A DNA stretch of 64,000 nt. Origin: Phenylobacterium sp. (GTDB lineage Bacteria > Pseudomonadota > Alphaproteobacteria > Caulobacterales > Caulobacteraceae). The notes under the pieces were generated by a model. The model made no database searches, was not told the DNA's origin, and saw nothing but the letters and a program-made list of their open reading frames with translations. Both the position numbers and the translations under genes were made by a program. This document shows positions 1 to 7,929 of this stretch, piece after piece. Within the stretch, counting starts at the first letter, position 1; the number at the start of each line of letters is the position of its first letter. The stretch covers positions 1 to 64,000 of the forward strand of contig NZ_JAUYAW010000064.1 of the NCBI RefSeq assembly GCF_030693405.1, written 5' to 3'.

Positions 1-1158
1 CAGCTGCAGCTCGGCCAGCCGGTTGCCGACGCAGCGATGGATGCCGAAGCCGAACGACATGTGCTGGCGAGGCCGGGGCCGGTCGATGATGTAGGCGTCG
101 GGGGTCTCGATCACCGTGTCGTCCCGGTTGCCCGAGACGTACCACATGACCACCTTGTCCCCCTCCTTGATGGTCTTGCCGCCCATCTCGAAGTCCTGGG
201 TCGCTGTGCGCGCCATATGGGCCAGCGGCGTCTGCCAGCGGATGGTCTCTGAGACCATGGACGGGATCAGGTCGGGATTCCCCCGCAGCTTGGCGTACTG
301 GTCGGGGTTCTGGTTCAGCGCCAGGACCGAGCCGGAGATGGTGTTCCGGGTGGTGTCATTGCCGCCGATTATCAGCAGGGCGACATTGGCGTGGAAGTCG
401 GCCATCGACATGTGCCGGGTCTCCTCCCCATGGGCCAGCATGGAGATGAGATCGCCGGTGGGCTCGGTATTGACCCGTTCGTTCCACAGGCCGGTGAAGT
501 AGGCGAAGCACTCCCCCATCACCTTGCGCAGCTCGGCGATGTCGGCCACCGGCCCATGCCCAGGCGGCGAGGTCATGGTGTCCGACCAGAAGGTCAGCTT
601 GCGCCGCTCCTCGAAGGGGAAGTTGAACAGGGTGGCGAGCGTCATGGTGGTCAGCTCTTTGGACACCAGGTCCACCCAGTCGAATTCCTCCCCCACCGGC
701 AGGCTGTCGAGGATGAATCCGGCCCGCTCGCGGATCAGCGGGGCCATGACCGAAAGCGCCATGGGCGAGAGCGCCGGGCTGACCGTCTTGCGCTGCACGT
801 CGTGGCGCGGCGGGTCCATGGCGATGAAGTTGGCCCCCGACGGCGCATTGGGGTCGCGGAACCCCTGGGCGGCCTTGGGCGTCAGGGTGATGCCCTTGGC
901 CGAGGAAAACACCTGGTGGTTGGAGTCCACCGCCAGGATGTCGTTGTAGCGGGTGATCGACCAATAGGCGCCGTAGTTGCTGTCGGGCGTGTAGTGGACC
1001 GGCGACTCCGCCCGCAGCCGCTCGAAAGTCGGCCACATGGCGTCGTCGCGAAACAGCGAGGCCCGCGCCGGATGCAGCTCCTCGATCGGGGTCTCATAGG
1101 CCGCCTTGCGGGCCGCCTCCCGCTTGTCGCGCAGCACGTCCACATATCCGTCAGCCAT
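1..1158 (-). CDS. Cytochrome P450, CYP153-type alkane/fatty-acid omega-hydroxylase (3' end beyond window)
   Basis: A haem monooxygenase that needs ferredoxin and ferredoxin reductase partners, none of which is in the window. The 386 visible residues contain the I-helix acid-threonine pair (GGNDTTR, Asp near 268), the K-helix ExxR (ETIR, Glu304) and the haem loop FGFGIHRCVGNRLA with ligand Cys376. The stretch SGNRDD followed by RPRPRQHMSFGFGIHR is characteristic of the CYP153 family of medium-chain n-alkane terminal hydroxylases; that assignment is from recalled family motifs. The frame runs off base 1 shortly after the haem loop, so only the last few dozen residues are missing. The ATG at 1158 is preceded by AGGAGA at good spacing. 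Substrate range cannot be read from the sequence. Confidence 0.9.
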   Translation of the reverse strand, partial: MADGYVDVLRDKREAARKAAYETPIEELHPARASLFRDDAMWPTFERLRAESPVHYTPDSNYGAYWSITRYNDILAVDSNHQVFSSAKGITLTPKAAQGFRDPNAPSGANFIAMDPPRHDVQRKTVSPALSPMALSVMAPLIRERAGFILDSLPVGEEFDWVDLVSKELTTMTLATLFNFPFEERRKLTFWSDTMTSPPGHGPVADIAELRKVMGECFAYFTGLWNERVNTEPTGDLISMLAHGEETRHMSMADFHANVALLIIGGNDTTRNTISGSVLALNQNPDQYAKLRGNPDLIPSMVSETIRWQTPLAHMARTATQDFEMGGKTIKEGDKVVMWYVSGNRDDTVIETPDAYIIDRPRPRQHMSFGFGIHRCVGNRLAELQL

Positions 1159-1233
1159 GACCGGTCTCCTGCCCTTGAGGGACGGAGGCTCTTGCCGGCC
1201 CCGCGCCCAAAACATTTCGGCGCCCATGGAGCC

Positions 1234-1249
1234 GAACCAAACACGGTTC
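1234..1249. promoter_or_regulatory. Short inverted repeat upstream of the CYP153 gene
   Basis: GAACC-N6-GGTTC, a perfect 5-bp-arm palindrome about 75 bp upstream of the P450 start, in the 129-bp gap before the membrane-protein gene. It has the size of a dimeric-regulator site, but arms this short occur by chance; no regulator is assigned. Confidence 0.25.
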
Positions 1250-1287
1250 ACCAAGGGAAAATGCGCGGAGGAGGGCTCAGGTCTGGC

Positions 1288-1698
1288 CTATCCTGCGCTC
1301 GCGGTGACCTTCCCGGCCGGGCGGCGGCGGGTCTGGCCAAACCGGGTGAGGGCGGGGATCGCCAGGAAGATGACCCACTGGGGCATTGGCCAGACCGTCC
1401 CCAGCCGGGCGAGGCCATAGAACAGGAACAGGCCTGCAAACCCGAGCTGAATGCCAGACAGCACGGCCTCGAGCAGCGGGTCACGCCGCTCCGCCAGCCC
1501 CCAGAGGCCCACGGCCAGCACGGCCAGAACCACAGTCACCGCGTGCCAGAGGATCGAGGCGAAGGCGCCAAGGTCAGGCTCGCTCAGCGCGGCCAGCATG
1601 GGCGCGTGCACCTCTGGGCCGCCTGCGAAGACGTGAGTGAGAAACGTCGCCCCCATCAGGACGGCGGCCAATCGGGTCCAGACCATCTTCATCTCCAT
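1288..1698 (-). CDS. Small integral membrane protein of unknown function
   Basis: A 136-residue protein with about four hydrophobic segments (roughly residues 7-27, 42-67, 78-101, 105-120) separated by short charged loops, ending in a basic tail. I do not recognise the family. It is divergent from a TetR regulator, and a strong palindrome covers its first ATG, so it is the likeliest target of that repressor. Methionines at codons 1, 3 and 5 could each be the start; the palindrome over codon 1 makes codon 3 or 5, or a nearly leaderless transcript, possible. The P450 gene lies 129 bp downstream on the same strand, so shared expression is conceivable. Confidence 0.7.
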   Translation of the reverse strand: MEMKMVWTRLAAVLMGATFLTHVFAGGPEVHAPMLAALSEPDLGAFASILWHAVTVVLAVLAVGLWGLAERRDPLLEAVLSGIQLGFAGLFLFYGLARLGTVWPMPQWVIFLAIPALTRFGQTRRRPAGKVTASAG

Positions 1699-1712
1699 AC
1701 GCTGGCGTATGG
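1695..1712. promoter_or_regulatory. Candidate TetR operator (18-bp palindrome)
   Basis: CCATACGC-TG-GCGTATGG is perfect over 8-bp arms. It lies between the divergent TetR and membrane-protein genes and overlaps the latter's first ATG. A degenerate relative with TACG/CGTA halves sits near 1740-1752, close to the TetR start. Size and position are typical of a TetR-family dimer site. Binding by this regulator is inferred. Confidence 0.55.
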
Positions 1713-1739
1713 TCTAGCCAGGTCGCTTGCGCCCGTCAA
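1711..1739 (-). promoter_or_regulatory. Putative sigma-70-like promoter of the membrane-protein gene
   Basis: On the minus strand TTGACG (1739-1734) is followed after 17 bases by TAGACC (1716-1711). The -10 is weak, but it abuts the palindrome at 1695-1712, so a bound repressor would cover the -10 and start site. Confidence 0.35.
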
Positions 1740-1770
1740 TACGCCGCCGTACGGTTTTCCCGTGGCGAAC

Positions 1771-2301
1771 ATGACAAGGCAAAGGCTCGGCGCCGAAGAT
1801 TGGCTGAGAGCTGGGCTCCAGGCCCTGGCGAGATCTGGTCCCTCGGCCCTGCGCGCCGAGGCCCTGGCGCGCGACCTCGGCACGACCAAGGGCTCGTTCT
1901 ACTGGCACTTCAAGGACCTGCCACACTACCTGGATCGCCTCATCCAGTTCTGGGAAGAACGCGCCTTCGAGGGCGTCGTGGCGCGGCTTGATGCGGACCT
2001 GCCGCCCCGGGGACGGCTGGAACAGCTATGCCTGTTGGCCGTCGGCCTTCGTGATCCGGACTATGGCGGCGCGGCGCTGGAGCCGGCTCTACGCGCCTGG
2101 GCGCTGTCTGATACGAACGTGGCCGAGGCCGTGGCCCGCATGGACGCCCGCCGGGTCGCCTATCTGGGCGACCTGTGTCGCGCGGCCGGGATCGACACAT
2201 CCACCGCTCCGGCGATGCTCTACGCCCTCTATGTCGGCTTGGAGACCCTGGACCGGGACGACGCCGAAGGCGTCATGTGCGCAGCGCTGCTGCGGATTTG
2301 A
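1771..2301 (+). CDS. TetR/AcrR family transcriptional regulator
   Basis: A 176-residue repressor-type protein. The N-terminal TetR helix-turn-helix covers about residues 8-55, with the recognition segment TTKGSFYWHFKDLP characteristic of the family; the remainder is a helical ligand/dimer domain with no clear ligand signature. ATG at 1771 was chosen; an in-frame GTG three codons upstream (1762) is possible. It is divergent from a small membrane protein with a palindromic candidate operator between them, the usual arrangement for a local repressor. The inducer is unknown. Confidence 0.85.
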   Translation: MTRQRLGAEDWLRAGLQALARSGPSALRAEALARDLGTTKGSFYWHFKDLPHYLDRLIQFWEERAFEGVVARLDADLPPRGRLEQLCLLAVGLRDPDYGGAALEPALRAWALSDTNVAEAVARMDARRVAYLGDLCRAAGIDTSTAPAMLYALYVGLETLDRDDAEGVMCAALLRI

Positions 2302-2378
2302 AGCGACCGACTGTTAGTCCGAGACGGCCCAGAGCTGTTCGGCTCGAGGTCTAGCGGTCTCAAACAGTCATGGAGAAG

Positions 2379-2455
2379 TGGCGCACCCGACACGATTCGA
2401 ACGTGTGACCTTTGCCTTCGGAGGGCAACGCTCTATCCAGCTGAGCTACGGGTGC
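2379..2455 (-). tRNA. tRNA-Arg (anticodon CCG)
   Basis: The 77-nt cloverleaf reads on the minus strand. The acceptor arm GCACCCG/CGGGTGC closes around a D-arm (GCTCAGCTGGATAGAGC), an anticodon stem TTGCC/GGCAA with loop CTCCGAA (anticodon CCG, Arg CGG codons), and a T-arm with GTTCGAATC. The discriminator is G and the CCA end is encoded. It lies between a TetR gene and an ABC ATPase gene. Confidence 0.97.
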
Positions 2456-2534
2456 TTGGCGCCTGAGGCGGAGCGGGTTTCTAGCCGAAAGGGGGCCGGA
2501 CCGCAAACGGGTTTGGGGCGCCGTGCGCGGGCCG

Positions 2535-3485
2535 TTAGGCCACCTGCGGGGTCTTGTCGGTGGTGAGGTCGACGAAGACGTCCTCCAGGCTCGGATCCTC
2601 GGTGGCGATGTCGCGGATGCGCAGGCCTGCGGCGCGGACGGCGGCCAGCACCTGTTCGACGCTGGACTGGCCGGTGCGGTAGGTGACGCTGAAGGCGCCG
2701 CCGGCCCGGAGTTTGGTCTCAAAGCCCGCCAGGGCCGGTGCCTCTTCCACCGGGGTCTCGGGGGTCACAACCACGCTGCGGGTGTCGAGGCGCCCCAGCA
2801 GCTTGGCGGTGGATTCACAGGCCACCACCTGGCCCCGGTTGACGATGGCGATCTGGTCGCAGAGCGCCTGGGCCTCTTCCAGATAGTGGGTGGTGAGCAC
2901 GATGGTCACGCCCTGGCGGTTCAGCTCGACCACATAGTTCCAGAGCTGGCGGCGCAGCTCCACGTCCACGCCGGCGGTGGGCTCATCCAGGATCAGGACC
3001 GGCGGATTGTGCACCATGGCCTTGGCCACCATCAGCCGGCGCTTCATGCCGCCTGAGAGCTGACGCACATAGGCGTTGGCCTTGTCGGCGAGGCCGAGCG
3101 CGGCCAGCAGCTCGTCGGTGCGGCGCTCCTTGCGGGGCACGGCGTACATGCCGGCCTGGACCTCGAGCGATTCCCGGGGCGTGAAGAAGGGATCGGCGGC
3201 GATCTCCTGGGGCACCACGCCGATGGCGGCCCGGGCGTCCCGGGGGTGGGTGTCGATGTCCCGGCCCCAGATCTTCACCGTGCCAGACGTCTTCTTGGTC
3301 AGGCCGGCGAGCGTGTTGATGAAGGTCGACTTGCCCGCGCCGTTGGGGCCCAGCAGACCAAAAATGGAGCCCCGGGGAATGGCCAGATCGATCCCGCGCA
3401 GGGCCTTCATCTCCGGCGTGGTCTTGGTGGCCGGATAGGTCTTGACCAGGCCCTGGGCCTCGATGGCGAATTCCGGAAGGTCCAT
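2535..3485 (-). CDS. ABC-2 type transporter ATP-binding protein
   Basis: A 316-residue nucleotide-binding subunit that would energise an ABC-2 exporter. Walker A is GPNGAGKST (46-54); the signature LSGGMKRRL and Walker [13 protein letters not shown] follow, with an H-loop histidine in TTHYLEE. The C-terminal region after the ATPase core resembles the DrrA/CcmA-type extension. The ATG at 3485 is preceded by AAGGGG. No permease gene is adjacent: downstream on this strand is tRNA-Arg and upstream is a divergent zinc protein, so the membrane partner must lie elsewhere. The exported substrate is unknown. Confidence 0.9.
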   Translation of the reverse strand: MDLPEFAIEAQGLVKTYPATKTTPEMKALRGIDLAIPRGSIFGLLGPNGAGKSTFINTLAGLTKKTSGTVKIWGRDIDTHPRDARAAIGVVPQEIAADPFFTPRESLEVQAGMYAVPRKERRTDELLAALGLADKANAYVRQLSGGMKRRLMVAKAMVHNPPVLILDEPTAGVDVELRRQLWNYVVELNRQGVTIVLTTHYLEEAQALCDQIAIVNRGQVVACESTAKLLGRLDTRSVVVTPETPVEEAPALAGFETKLRAGGAFSVTYRTGQSSVEQVLAAVRAAGLRIRDIATEDPSLEDVFVDLTTDKTPQVA

Positions 3486-3608
3486 GCGGTCCCCTTTGGC
3501 GCCTGCGCAAGGTCGGTTGGCGGGCGCGAACATTGACGGGCCAAGCCCGCCTCGCATACCTAGGCCCGAGCAGCCTCTGCGCCAAGCTTCCGACCGGAGA
3601 TTTCCCCC

Positions 3609-3926
3609 ATGGCCCGTGCGACCGAAAACCGTGGCGTCCAGGCCCAGACCTCCCCTGAGCCCATGCCGGCCAAGCCGGCGGTCACCGCCCTGACGGCCAG
3701 CGCGCGGCCGGCGCCGGAGGTGGTCTATGTGCGCACCGGCCGGATCGCCTGCGACGGGGTCGGCGGGGCGCTCGGCCATCCGCGGGTCTGGCTGGAGATG
3801 GGCGGGGCGACCTTCGTCGAATGCCCCTATTGCGACCGCCGGTTCGAGCTGGCCCCTGAAGCCGGCGAAGGCGCCGAGAACGAGCGCCTCGCGCCCGGCG
3901 TCTACGAAGGCCCCCACGGGCACTGA
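3609..3926 (+). CDS. Zinc-finger (CHCC/NDUFS6-type) protein
   Basis: A 105-residue protein. After a Pro/Ala-rich leader of about 40 residues comes the CHCC zinc motif: Cys in IACDGVGG, His in LGHPRVWLEM and the pair in CPYCDRRFEL. This fold matches the zinc domain of mitochondrial complex I subunit NDUFS6 and its small alphaproteobacterial homologues, so a role with respiratory complex I is possible. That is inference from the family; no nuo genes are nearby. It is divergently transcribed from the ABC ATPase gene, and the ATG is preceded by a purine-rich GGAGA some 10 bases upstream. Confidence 0.8.
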   Translation: MARATENRGVQAQTSPEPMPAKPAVTALTASARPAPEVVYVRTGRIACDGVGGALGHPRVWLEMGGATFVECPYCDRRFELAPEAGEGAENERLAPGVYEGPHGH

Positions 3927-3970
3927 AGTCTAAGGCGCTTCAAGCGCCCGCCGTCTCCCCATCTCCTCCT

Positions 3971-4060
3971 GTCGTCATGCTCGGCCCTGTGCCGAGCATC
4001 CCTGTCGATGACGGGCGCAAGCGTCGCGAGGGATCCTGGGCACAAGGCCCAGGATGACGG
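3971..4060. repeat. Intergenic palindromic repeat (GTCAT..CCTGGG type)
   Basis: Two facing hairpins, ATGCTCGGC...GCCGAGCAT and ATCCTGGGC...GCCCAGGAT, flank a short spacer. This is the layout of the repeats at 21655, 22292, 51341 and 57711, though the stem sequence differs. It lies in a 279-bp gap between convergent genes, where it could also end transcription. Confidence 0.6.
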
Positions 4061-4113
4061 TTGAGAGGTCCTGCGATCATCGCAGTCGCCTCAAGCGCCG
4101 CAGGCTACTTTTG

Positions 4114-4192
4114 AACCACGAAGAACACGAAGTTCACAAAGGTAAGCAGGGCCCCTTCGTGTCCTTTGTGTCCTTCGTGTCCGCCCTTAAAA
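4114..4192. repeat. Intergenic repeat rich in CACGAAG/CTTCGTG
   Basis: Repeated CACGAAGAACACGAAG-like words face GTGTCCTTTGTGTCCTTCGTGTCC, making a long imperfect inverted repeat just past the rarD stop codon. A second copy lies at 59801-59908 upstream of a DUF885 gene. No coding capacity is evident. Confidence 0.55.
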
Positions 4193-4205
4193 GCGCTGCG
4201 CGCGG

Positions 4206-5174
4206 CTAGGCCACCGCCGCGGTCAGCCGGCGTGAGGCCCGCCAGAGGCCGTAGGCGAAGACGCCAGCCCCGGCCCAGATGAAGGCGAAGGCGGTGATCT
4301 TGGCCCATCCGAGCGGCTCGCCCTGGACCACACCCAGCACAAAGGTCATGGACGGCGCCAGGAACTGCATGAAGCCCATGGCCGACAGCGGCAGGCGCCG
4401 GGCGGCCCAGGCGAACAGGACCAGCGGCACCGCCGTCGCCGCGCCGGAAAAGATCAGCCAGGCCGCCGGCGTGATCCCGAGCGTGAAGTGGTCGGCGCCG
4501 GCCTGGGCCAGCCAGATGGCGAAGATCGCGCCGGGAATCCCCAGGAGCAGGCACTCGATGAACAGGCCAGTCTGGGCGTCCGCCGCCACCTGCTTGCGCA
4601 CGATCCCATAGCCGCAGAAGCTGGCCGCCAGCGTCAGGGACACCCAGGGCAGGCCGCCGATGGCCACGGCCTGGAAGACCACGCCGATGGCGGCGAGCGC
4701 GATGGCGCCCTGGGCGATGCGGTCCAGCCGCTCCCGGAAGAAGAGCGCGCCGGCCGCCATGCTGAGCAGCGGATTGATGAAATAGCCGAGGCTGGTCTGC
4801 AGGACCTTGCCGTTGTTCACCGCCCAGATGAAGACCAGCCAGTTGGCGGCGATCAGCAGGGATGAGAGCGCCAAAAGGCCAAGCACCTTGGGCTTGCGGA
4901 ACACCGCCAGGGCCTGGCCCCCCTGGCCTGCCATCCAGACGAACAGGCCTGCGAACGGAATGGCCCAGAAGGTGCGGTGGGCGAGCGTCTCCCACGGGCC
5001 AACCCCCATGGAGCCCAGCATCTGGAAGACCAGCGGGATGAAGCCCCAGATCAGATAGGCCGACAGGCCCGCGGCGAAGGCGCCCGGCGGCGGAGAGGTC
5101 GGTGATGACGGCGGCGTCGGGGCCAAGGGGCAGGCTTTCGGCTGGGAACGCGCCCTACCTAGACCTTCGCCCAC
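4206..5174 (-). CDS. rarD: EamA-family permease, RarD-like
   Basis: A 322-residue inner-membrane protein with about ten hydrophobic segments in two EamA (drug/metabolite transporter) halves. The opening YLIWGFIPLVFQML, the segment AHRTFWAIPF, and NWLVFIWAVNNGKVLQTSLGY (in two parts) are typical of the RarD branch, whose substrate is unknown. The only in-frame start before the first membrane segment is GTG at 5174, giving an unusual Pro/Ser-rich N-terminal extension of about 30 residues; no ATG, GTG or TTG was found closer, so the start is uncertain. It ends beside an intergenic repeat and lies downstream of asd's terminator on the same strand. Confidence 0.85.
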   Translation of the reverse strand: MGEGLGRARSQPKACPLAPTPPSSPTSPPPGAFAAGLSAYLIWGFIPLVFQMLGSMGVGPWETLAHRTFWAIPFAGLFVWMAGQGGQALAVFRKPKVLGLLALSSLLIAANWLVFIWAVNNGKVLQTSLGYFINPLLSMAAGALFFRERLDRIAQGAIALAAIGVVFQAVAIGGLPWVSLTLAASFCGYGIVRKQVAADAQTGLFIECLLLGIPGAIFAIWLAQAGADHFTLGITPAAWLIFSGAATAVPLVLFAWAARRLPLSAMGFMQFLAPSMTFVLGVVQGEPLGWAKITAFAFIWAGAGVFAYGLWRASRRLTAAVA

Positions 5175-5222
5175 GCTTCACAAGCGCCGATCCGTAGGCG
5201 CCCCGCGGGAAACGGACATGCA

Positions 5223-5251
5223 AATGGGCGGCCGCGGAACGGCCGCCCATT
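5223..5251 (-). terminator. Rho-independent-like terminator of asd
   Basis: A perfect 12-bp stem AATGGGCGGCCG/CGGCCGCCCATT with a 5-base loop, 27 bp past the asd stop. Read on the minus strand it is followed by TTGCAT rather than a long U-run, so termination strength is uncertain. Confidence 0.65.
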
Positions 5252-5277
5252 CTTAGACTCGACGTCGCGCTGCGACC

Positions 5278-6309
5278 TTAGGCGATGGCCTTGGTCTTGA
5301 TCAGGCCGCGCTCGTCCAGCAGCTGGGCGATCTGGATGGCGTTCAGCGCCGCGCCCTTGCGCAGGTTGTCGGCCACCACCCACATGTTCAGGCCGTGCTC
5401 CACGGTCGGGTCATTGCGGATGCGGCTGACAAAGACCGGGAATTCGCCCTGGGCTTCCTTGGGCGTCATGTAGCCGGTCTCATCGCGCTTATCGATCACC
5501 ACCAGACCGGGGGATTCGCGCAGCAGGTCGCGGGCCTCGTCCTCGTCGAGGGGCTCGTGGAACTCGATGTTCACCGCTTCGGAATGGCCGACCATGACCG
5601 GGACCCGCACGCAGGTGACCGTCAGCTTGATGGCTGGATCGATCATCTTGTGGGTCTCGTTCCACATCTTGGCCTCTTCGTCGGTGTAGCCGTCGTCGCC
5701 GAAGGCGCCGATGAAGGGGATGACGTTGAAGGCGATCTGCTTGGGGAACTTGTTTGGCGGGGTTGCGCCCAGGACGAACACGTTCTTCGTCTGGTCGAAC
5801 AGCTCGTCCATGCCTTCCTTGCCCGCGCCGGAGACCGACTGATAGGTCGAGACCACCACCCGCTTGATCTTCGCCCGGTCATGCAGGGGCTTCAGCGCCA
5901 CCACCAGCTGAGCCGTCGAGCAGTTCGGGTTGGCGATGATGTTCTTCTTGTGAGCGTAGGAGACGTCGTCCGGGTTCACCTCCGGCACGATCAGGGGCAC
6001 ATCCGGGTCCATCCGGAAGGCCGAGGAATTGTCGATGACGATGGGGCCGGCGGCGCCGATCTTCGGCGACCATTCCTTGGAGAAGGACCCCGACACGCTC
6101 ATCAGCACCAGGTCGACGGTGGAGAAGTCGAACTGGGCGATATCCTCGCAGGCCACCGTCTGGTCGCCGAAGGACACCTTCACGCCGATGGATTTGCGCG
6201 AGGCGATCGCGTGAATCTTGTCCACGGGGAATTCCACTTCCTCGAGGATATTCAGCATCTCACGGCCCACATTGCCCGTGGCGCCGACGACGGCCACCCG
6301 GTAACCCAT
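5278..6309 (-). CDS. asd: Aspartate-semialdehyde dehydrogenase
   Basis: A 343-residue enzyme that reduces L-aspartyl-4-phosphate with NADPH to aspartate semialdehyde, the branch point to lysine/diaminopimelate, threonine and methionine. The N-terminal GATGNVGREM binds NADP. The catalytic cysteine is Cys130 in NPNCSTAQ, and the conserved SVSGAGKEGMDEL follows. The ATG at 6309 has AGGAGAG 8 bases upstream and begins MGYRVAVVGATG, matching family N-termini; longer in-frame starts are not needed. It is monocistronic, with a terminator hairpin downstream. dapB, a later step of the same pathway, is about 31 kb away. Confidence 0.97.
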   Translation of the reverse strand: MGYRVAVVGATGNVGREMLNILEEVEFPVDKIHAIASRKSIGVKVSFGDQTVACEDIAQFDFSTVDLVLMSVSGSFSKEWSPKIGAAGPIVIDNSSAFRMDPDVPLIVPEVNPDDVSYAHKKNIIANPNCSTAQLVVALKPLHDRAKIKRVVVSTYQSVSGAGKEGMDELFDQTKNVFVLGATPPNKFPKQIAFNVIPFIGAFGDDGYTDEEAKMWNETHKMIDPAIKLTVTCVRVPVMVGHSEAVNIEFHEPLDEDEARDLLRESPGLVVIDKRDETGYMTPKEAQGEFPVFVSRIRNDPTVEHGLNMWVVADNLRKGAALNAIQIAQLLDERGLIKTKAIA

Positions 6310-6491
6310 CGAACTCTCTCCTGAATGTCTTTGGCGGTGCGCTCCGTTACGCCGCCGCATGAACGCGCGCAAGCACGCCGCCGCAAGGGCCCGTCCGGCC
6401 GCAGCTTCGTCCCCCCTCACCTAGGGGCTAGGATGGGCCGGCGCAACCCGTGGGCGAGACACCGCCCGGGGCGCCTGAGGGAGAAACGACC

Positions 6492-6899
6492 ATGAGCCAA
6501 CCGTCCACCGGCATGCCGTTTGCTGACCTGATGGGGCTTCAGATCCTGGAGCGGGCCAAGGACAAGGTGGTCGGCCAGCTTGAGGTGCGCGAAGACCTCT
6601 GCACCGCCGGCGGCATCCTTCATGGCGGGGCCTTCATGGCGTTCGCCGACGCGCTCGGCGCCATCGGCGGCTTCCTGAACCTGCCGACCGGCGCCCGCAC
6701 CACGACCCTGGAGAGCAAGACCAACTTCCTGGGGTCGGCCAAGGTCGGAACCACCGTCACAGGCGAGGCCACGCCCCTGCACATCGGCCGCCGCTCCAGC
6801 GTCTGGCAGACCCGCATCACCGCCGAAGACGGCAAGCTCCTGGCCATGGTCCTCCAGACCCAGATGACGGTGGAGGTCGGGCCGGCGCCTAAAACCTGA
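6492..6899 (+). CDS. PaaI-type hotdog thioesterase
   Basis: A 135-residue single hotdog-fold protein. The segment CTAGGILHGGAFMAFADALG carries the conserved HGG motif and acidic residue of PaaI/YbgC-like acyl-CoA thioesterases, and the C-terminal strand pattern (TTLESKTNFLGSAKVG) fits. The acyl-CoA substrate is unknown. The start ATG at 6492 follows GGGAGAA. It is divergent from asd and is followed by an unrelated small secreted protein gene. Confidence 0.85.
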   Translation: MSQPSTGMPFADLMGLQILERAKDKVVGQLEVREDLCTAGGILHGGAFMAFADALGAIGGFLNLPTGARTTTLESKTNFLGSAKVGTTVTGEATPLHIGRRSSVWQTRITAEDGKLLAMVLQTQMTVEVGPAPKT

Positions 6900-7090
6900 C
6901 CACCGGCGCCTGATCCTCCCGCAGCGCAGCAGTGCGATGTTGCGTCGCAAAATTGTCGCTTGTGACCCGGGGGAAGGGGGCGCTAAAGCTTCTCTCAAGG
7001 CGGCCGACAACGACGCAATCGACGACGAAGGCCGCCAGAGGAACGCCCCGAAAAGTGGTTGTCATCAACCCCTCTCCGGGAACGAAAAAA

Positions 7091-7375
7091 ATGATCGCTC
7101 GTATCGCTGCTCTCGCCGCCGTCGCGGCTGTGTCCATCTCGGCCCCCGCCTTCGCCCAAGGCGTCAAGGTCCAGGTCGCCGGCAAGTCCGTCGAACAGGT
7201 CCATGCCGACATCGTCAGCGCCGCCCGCACGGTGTGCCTGCGCGAAACCACCACCGAGACCTTCCGCCAGTCCGCCCAGGCCCGCTGCGTGAAGTCGACC
7301 GTGGAAGCCACCCTGGAAAAGGTCGGCGACGCCGATCTGGCCGCCGTGGCCGGCATGCAGCTGGCCCAGCGCTAA
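7091..7375 (+). CDS. UrcA family protein (exported, unknown function)
   Basis: A 94-residue protein with a clear signal peptide: basic start, hydrophobic stretch, cleavage after AFA near residue 23. The mature part has two cysteines spaced as in UrcA-family proteins (VCLRETTTE and RCVKSTVEA), common in Caulobacterales, where their role is unknown. The ATG at 7091 has only an A-rich upstream region and no good ribosome-binding site. A strong terminator with a GCGA tetraloop follows. Confidence 0.75.
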   Translation: MIARIAALAAVAAVSISAPAFAQGVKVQVAGKSVEQVHADIVSAARTVCLRETTTETFRQSAQARCVKSTVEATLEKVGDADLAAVAGMQLAQR

Positions 7376-7422
7376 GCCTCGCCGCCGCAGGCCAGAAGCG
7401 CCTGCAGCGACCCAAAGTCTGG

Positions 7423-7452
7423 AAAGGCCGGCGGCGACGCCGGCCTTTCTTG
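7423..7452 (+). terminator. Intrinsic terminator after the UrcA gene
   Basis: An 11-bp perfect stem AAAGGCCGGCG/CGCCGGCCTTT closed by the GNRA-type loop GCGA and followed by CTTG. It is 48 bp past the UrcA stop and just before the next gene's ribosome-binding site. Confidence 0.85.
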
Positions 7453-7496
7453 CGTCTGGGGATCATGCTTGTCTGGATCGCCAGAAGGAGGACCCC

Positions 7497-7814
7497 ATGG
7501 CCGAGCCCGACGACCTCAAGGTCACCAACAATACCGAGACCGGCCGGTTCGAGGTCCGCCTGGGGGATGACCTGGCCTTCGCCGAATACCGGCTTTTGAA
7601 GACCGGAATCCTCTTTCCCCACACCGAGGTCCCGCCCGCCTTCGAGGGTCGGGGCGTCGGCTCCCTGCTGGTCCGCACCGCCCTGGATTACGCCCGCGAG
7701 CACGGCCAGGCGGTGATGCCGGTCTGCCCCTTCTTCGCCAGCTACATCAAGCGGCACGCGGAATATCAGGACCTGCTGCACCCCGACTATCGCAAGAGCC
7801 TCGGCCTGGACTGA
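7497..7814 (+). CDS. GNAT-like N-acetyltransferase (small YjdJ/NATD1-type)
   Basis: A 105-residue protein of the short acetyltransferase family (Acetyltransf_CG). The segment FPHTEVPPAFEGRGVGSLLV holds the acetyl-CoA loop (GRGVGS), and MPVCPFFASYIKRHAEY is the family's C-terminal signature. Its substrate is unknown. The ATG at 7497 has AGGAGG 6 bases upstream, one of the best ribosome-binding sites in the region. It is transcribed alone between two terminator-like elements. Confidence 0.88.
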   Translation: MAEPDDLKVTNNTETGRFEVRLGDDLAFAEYRLLKTGILFPHTEVPPAFEGRGVGSLLVRTALDYAREHGQAVMPVCPFFASYIKRHAEYQDLLHPDYRKSLGLD

Positions 7815-7929
7815 GCCTGTGAGCTTCGCCCTGCCCGCACGCATACGCGCATGACGAGAGGGGTTGGCGGCGCCCGACAACCTATTGTAGGAAAGTCAGG
7901 GCTGTTTCTGTTTTGTTCGGGGGCGAACC

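Noticed and set aside
391-2301. A 636-codon plus-strand frame that includes the TetR gene at its end
   Set aside because: Its first 460 codons are antisense to the P450 and membrane-protein genes and have no domain sense; only the TetR part from 1771 is real.
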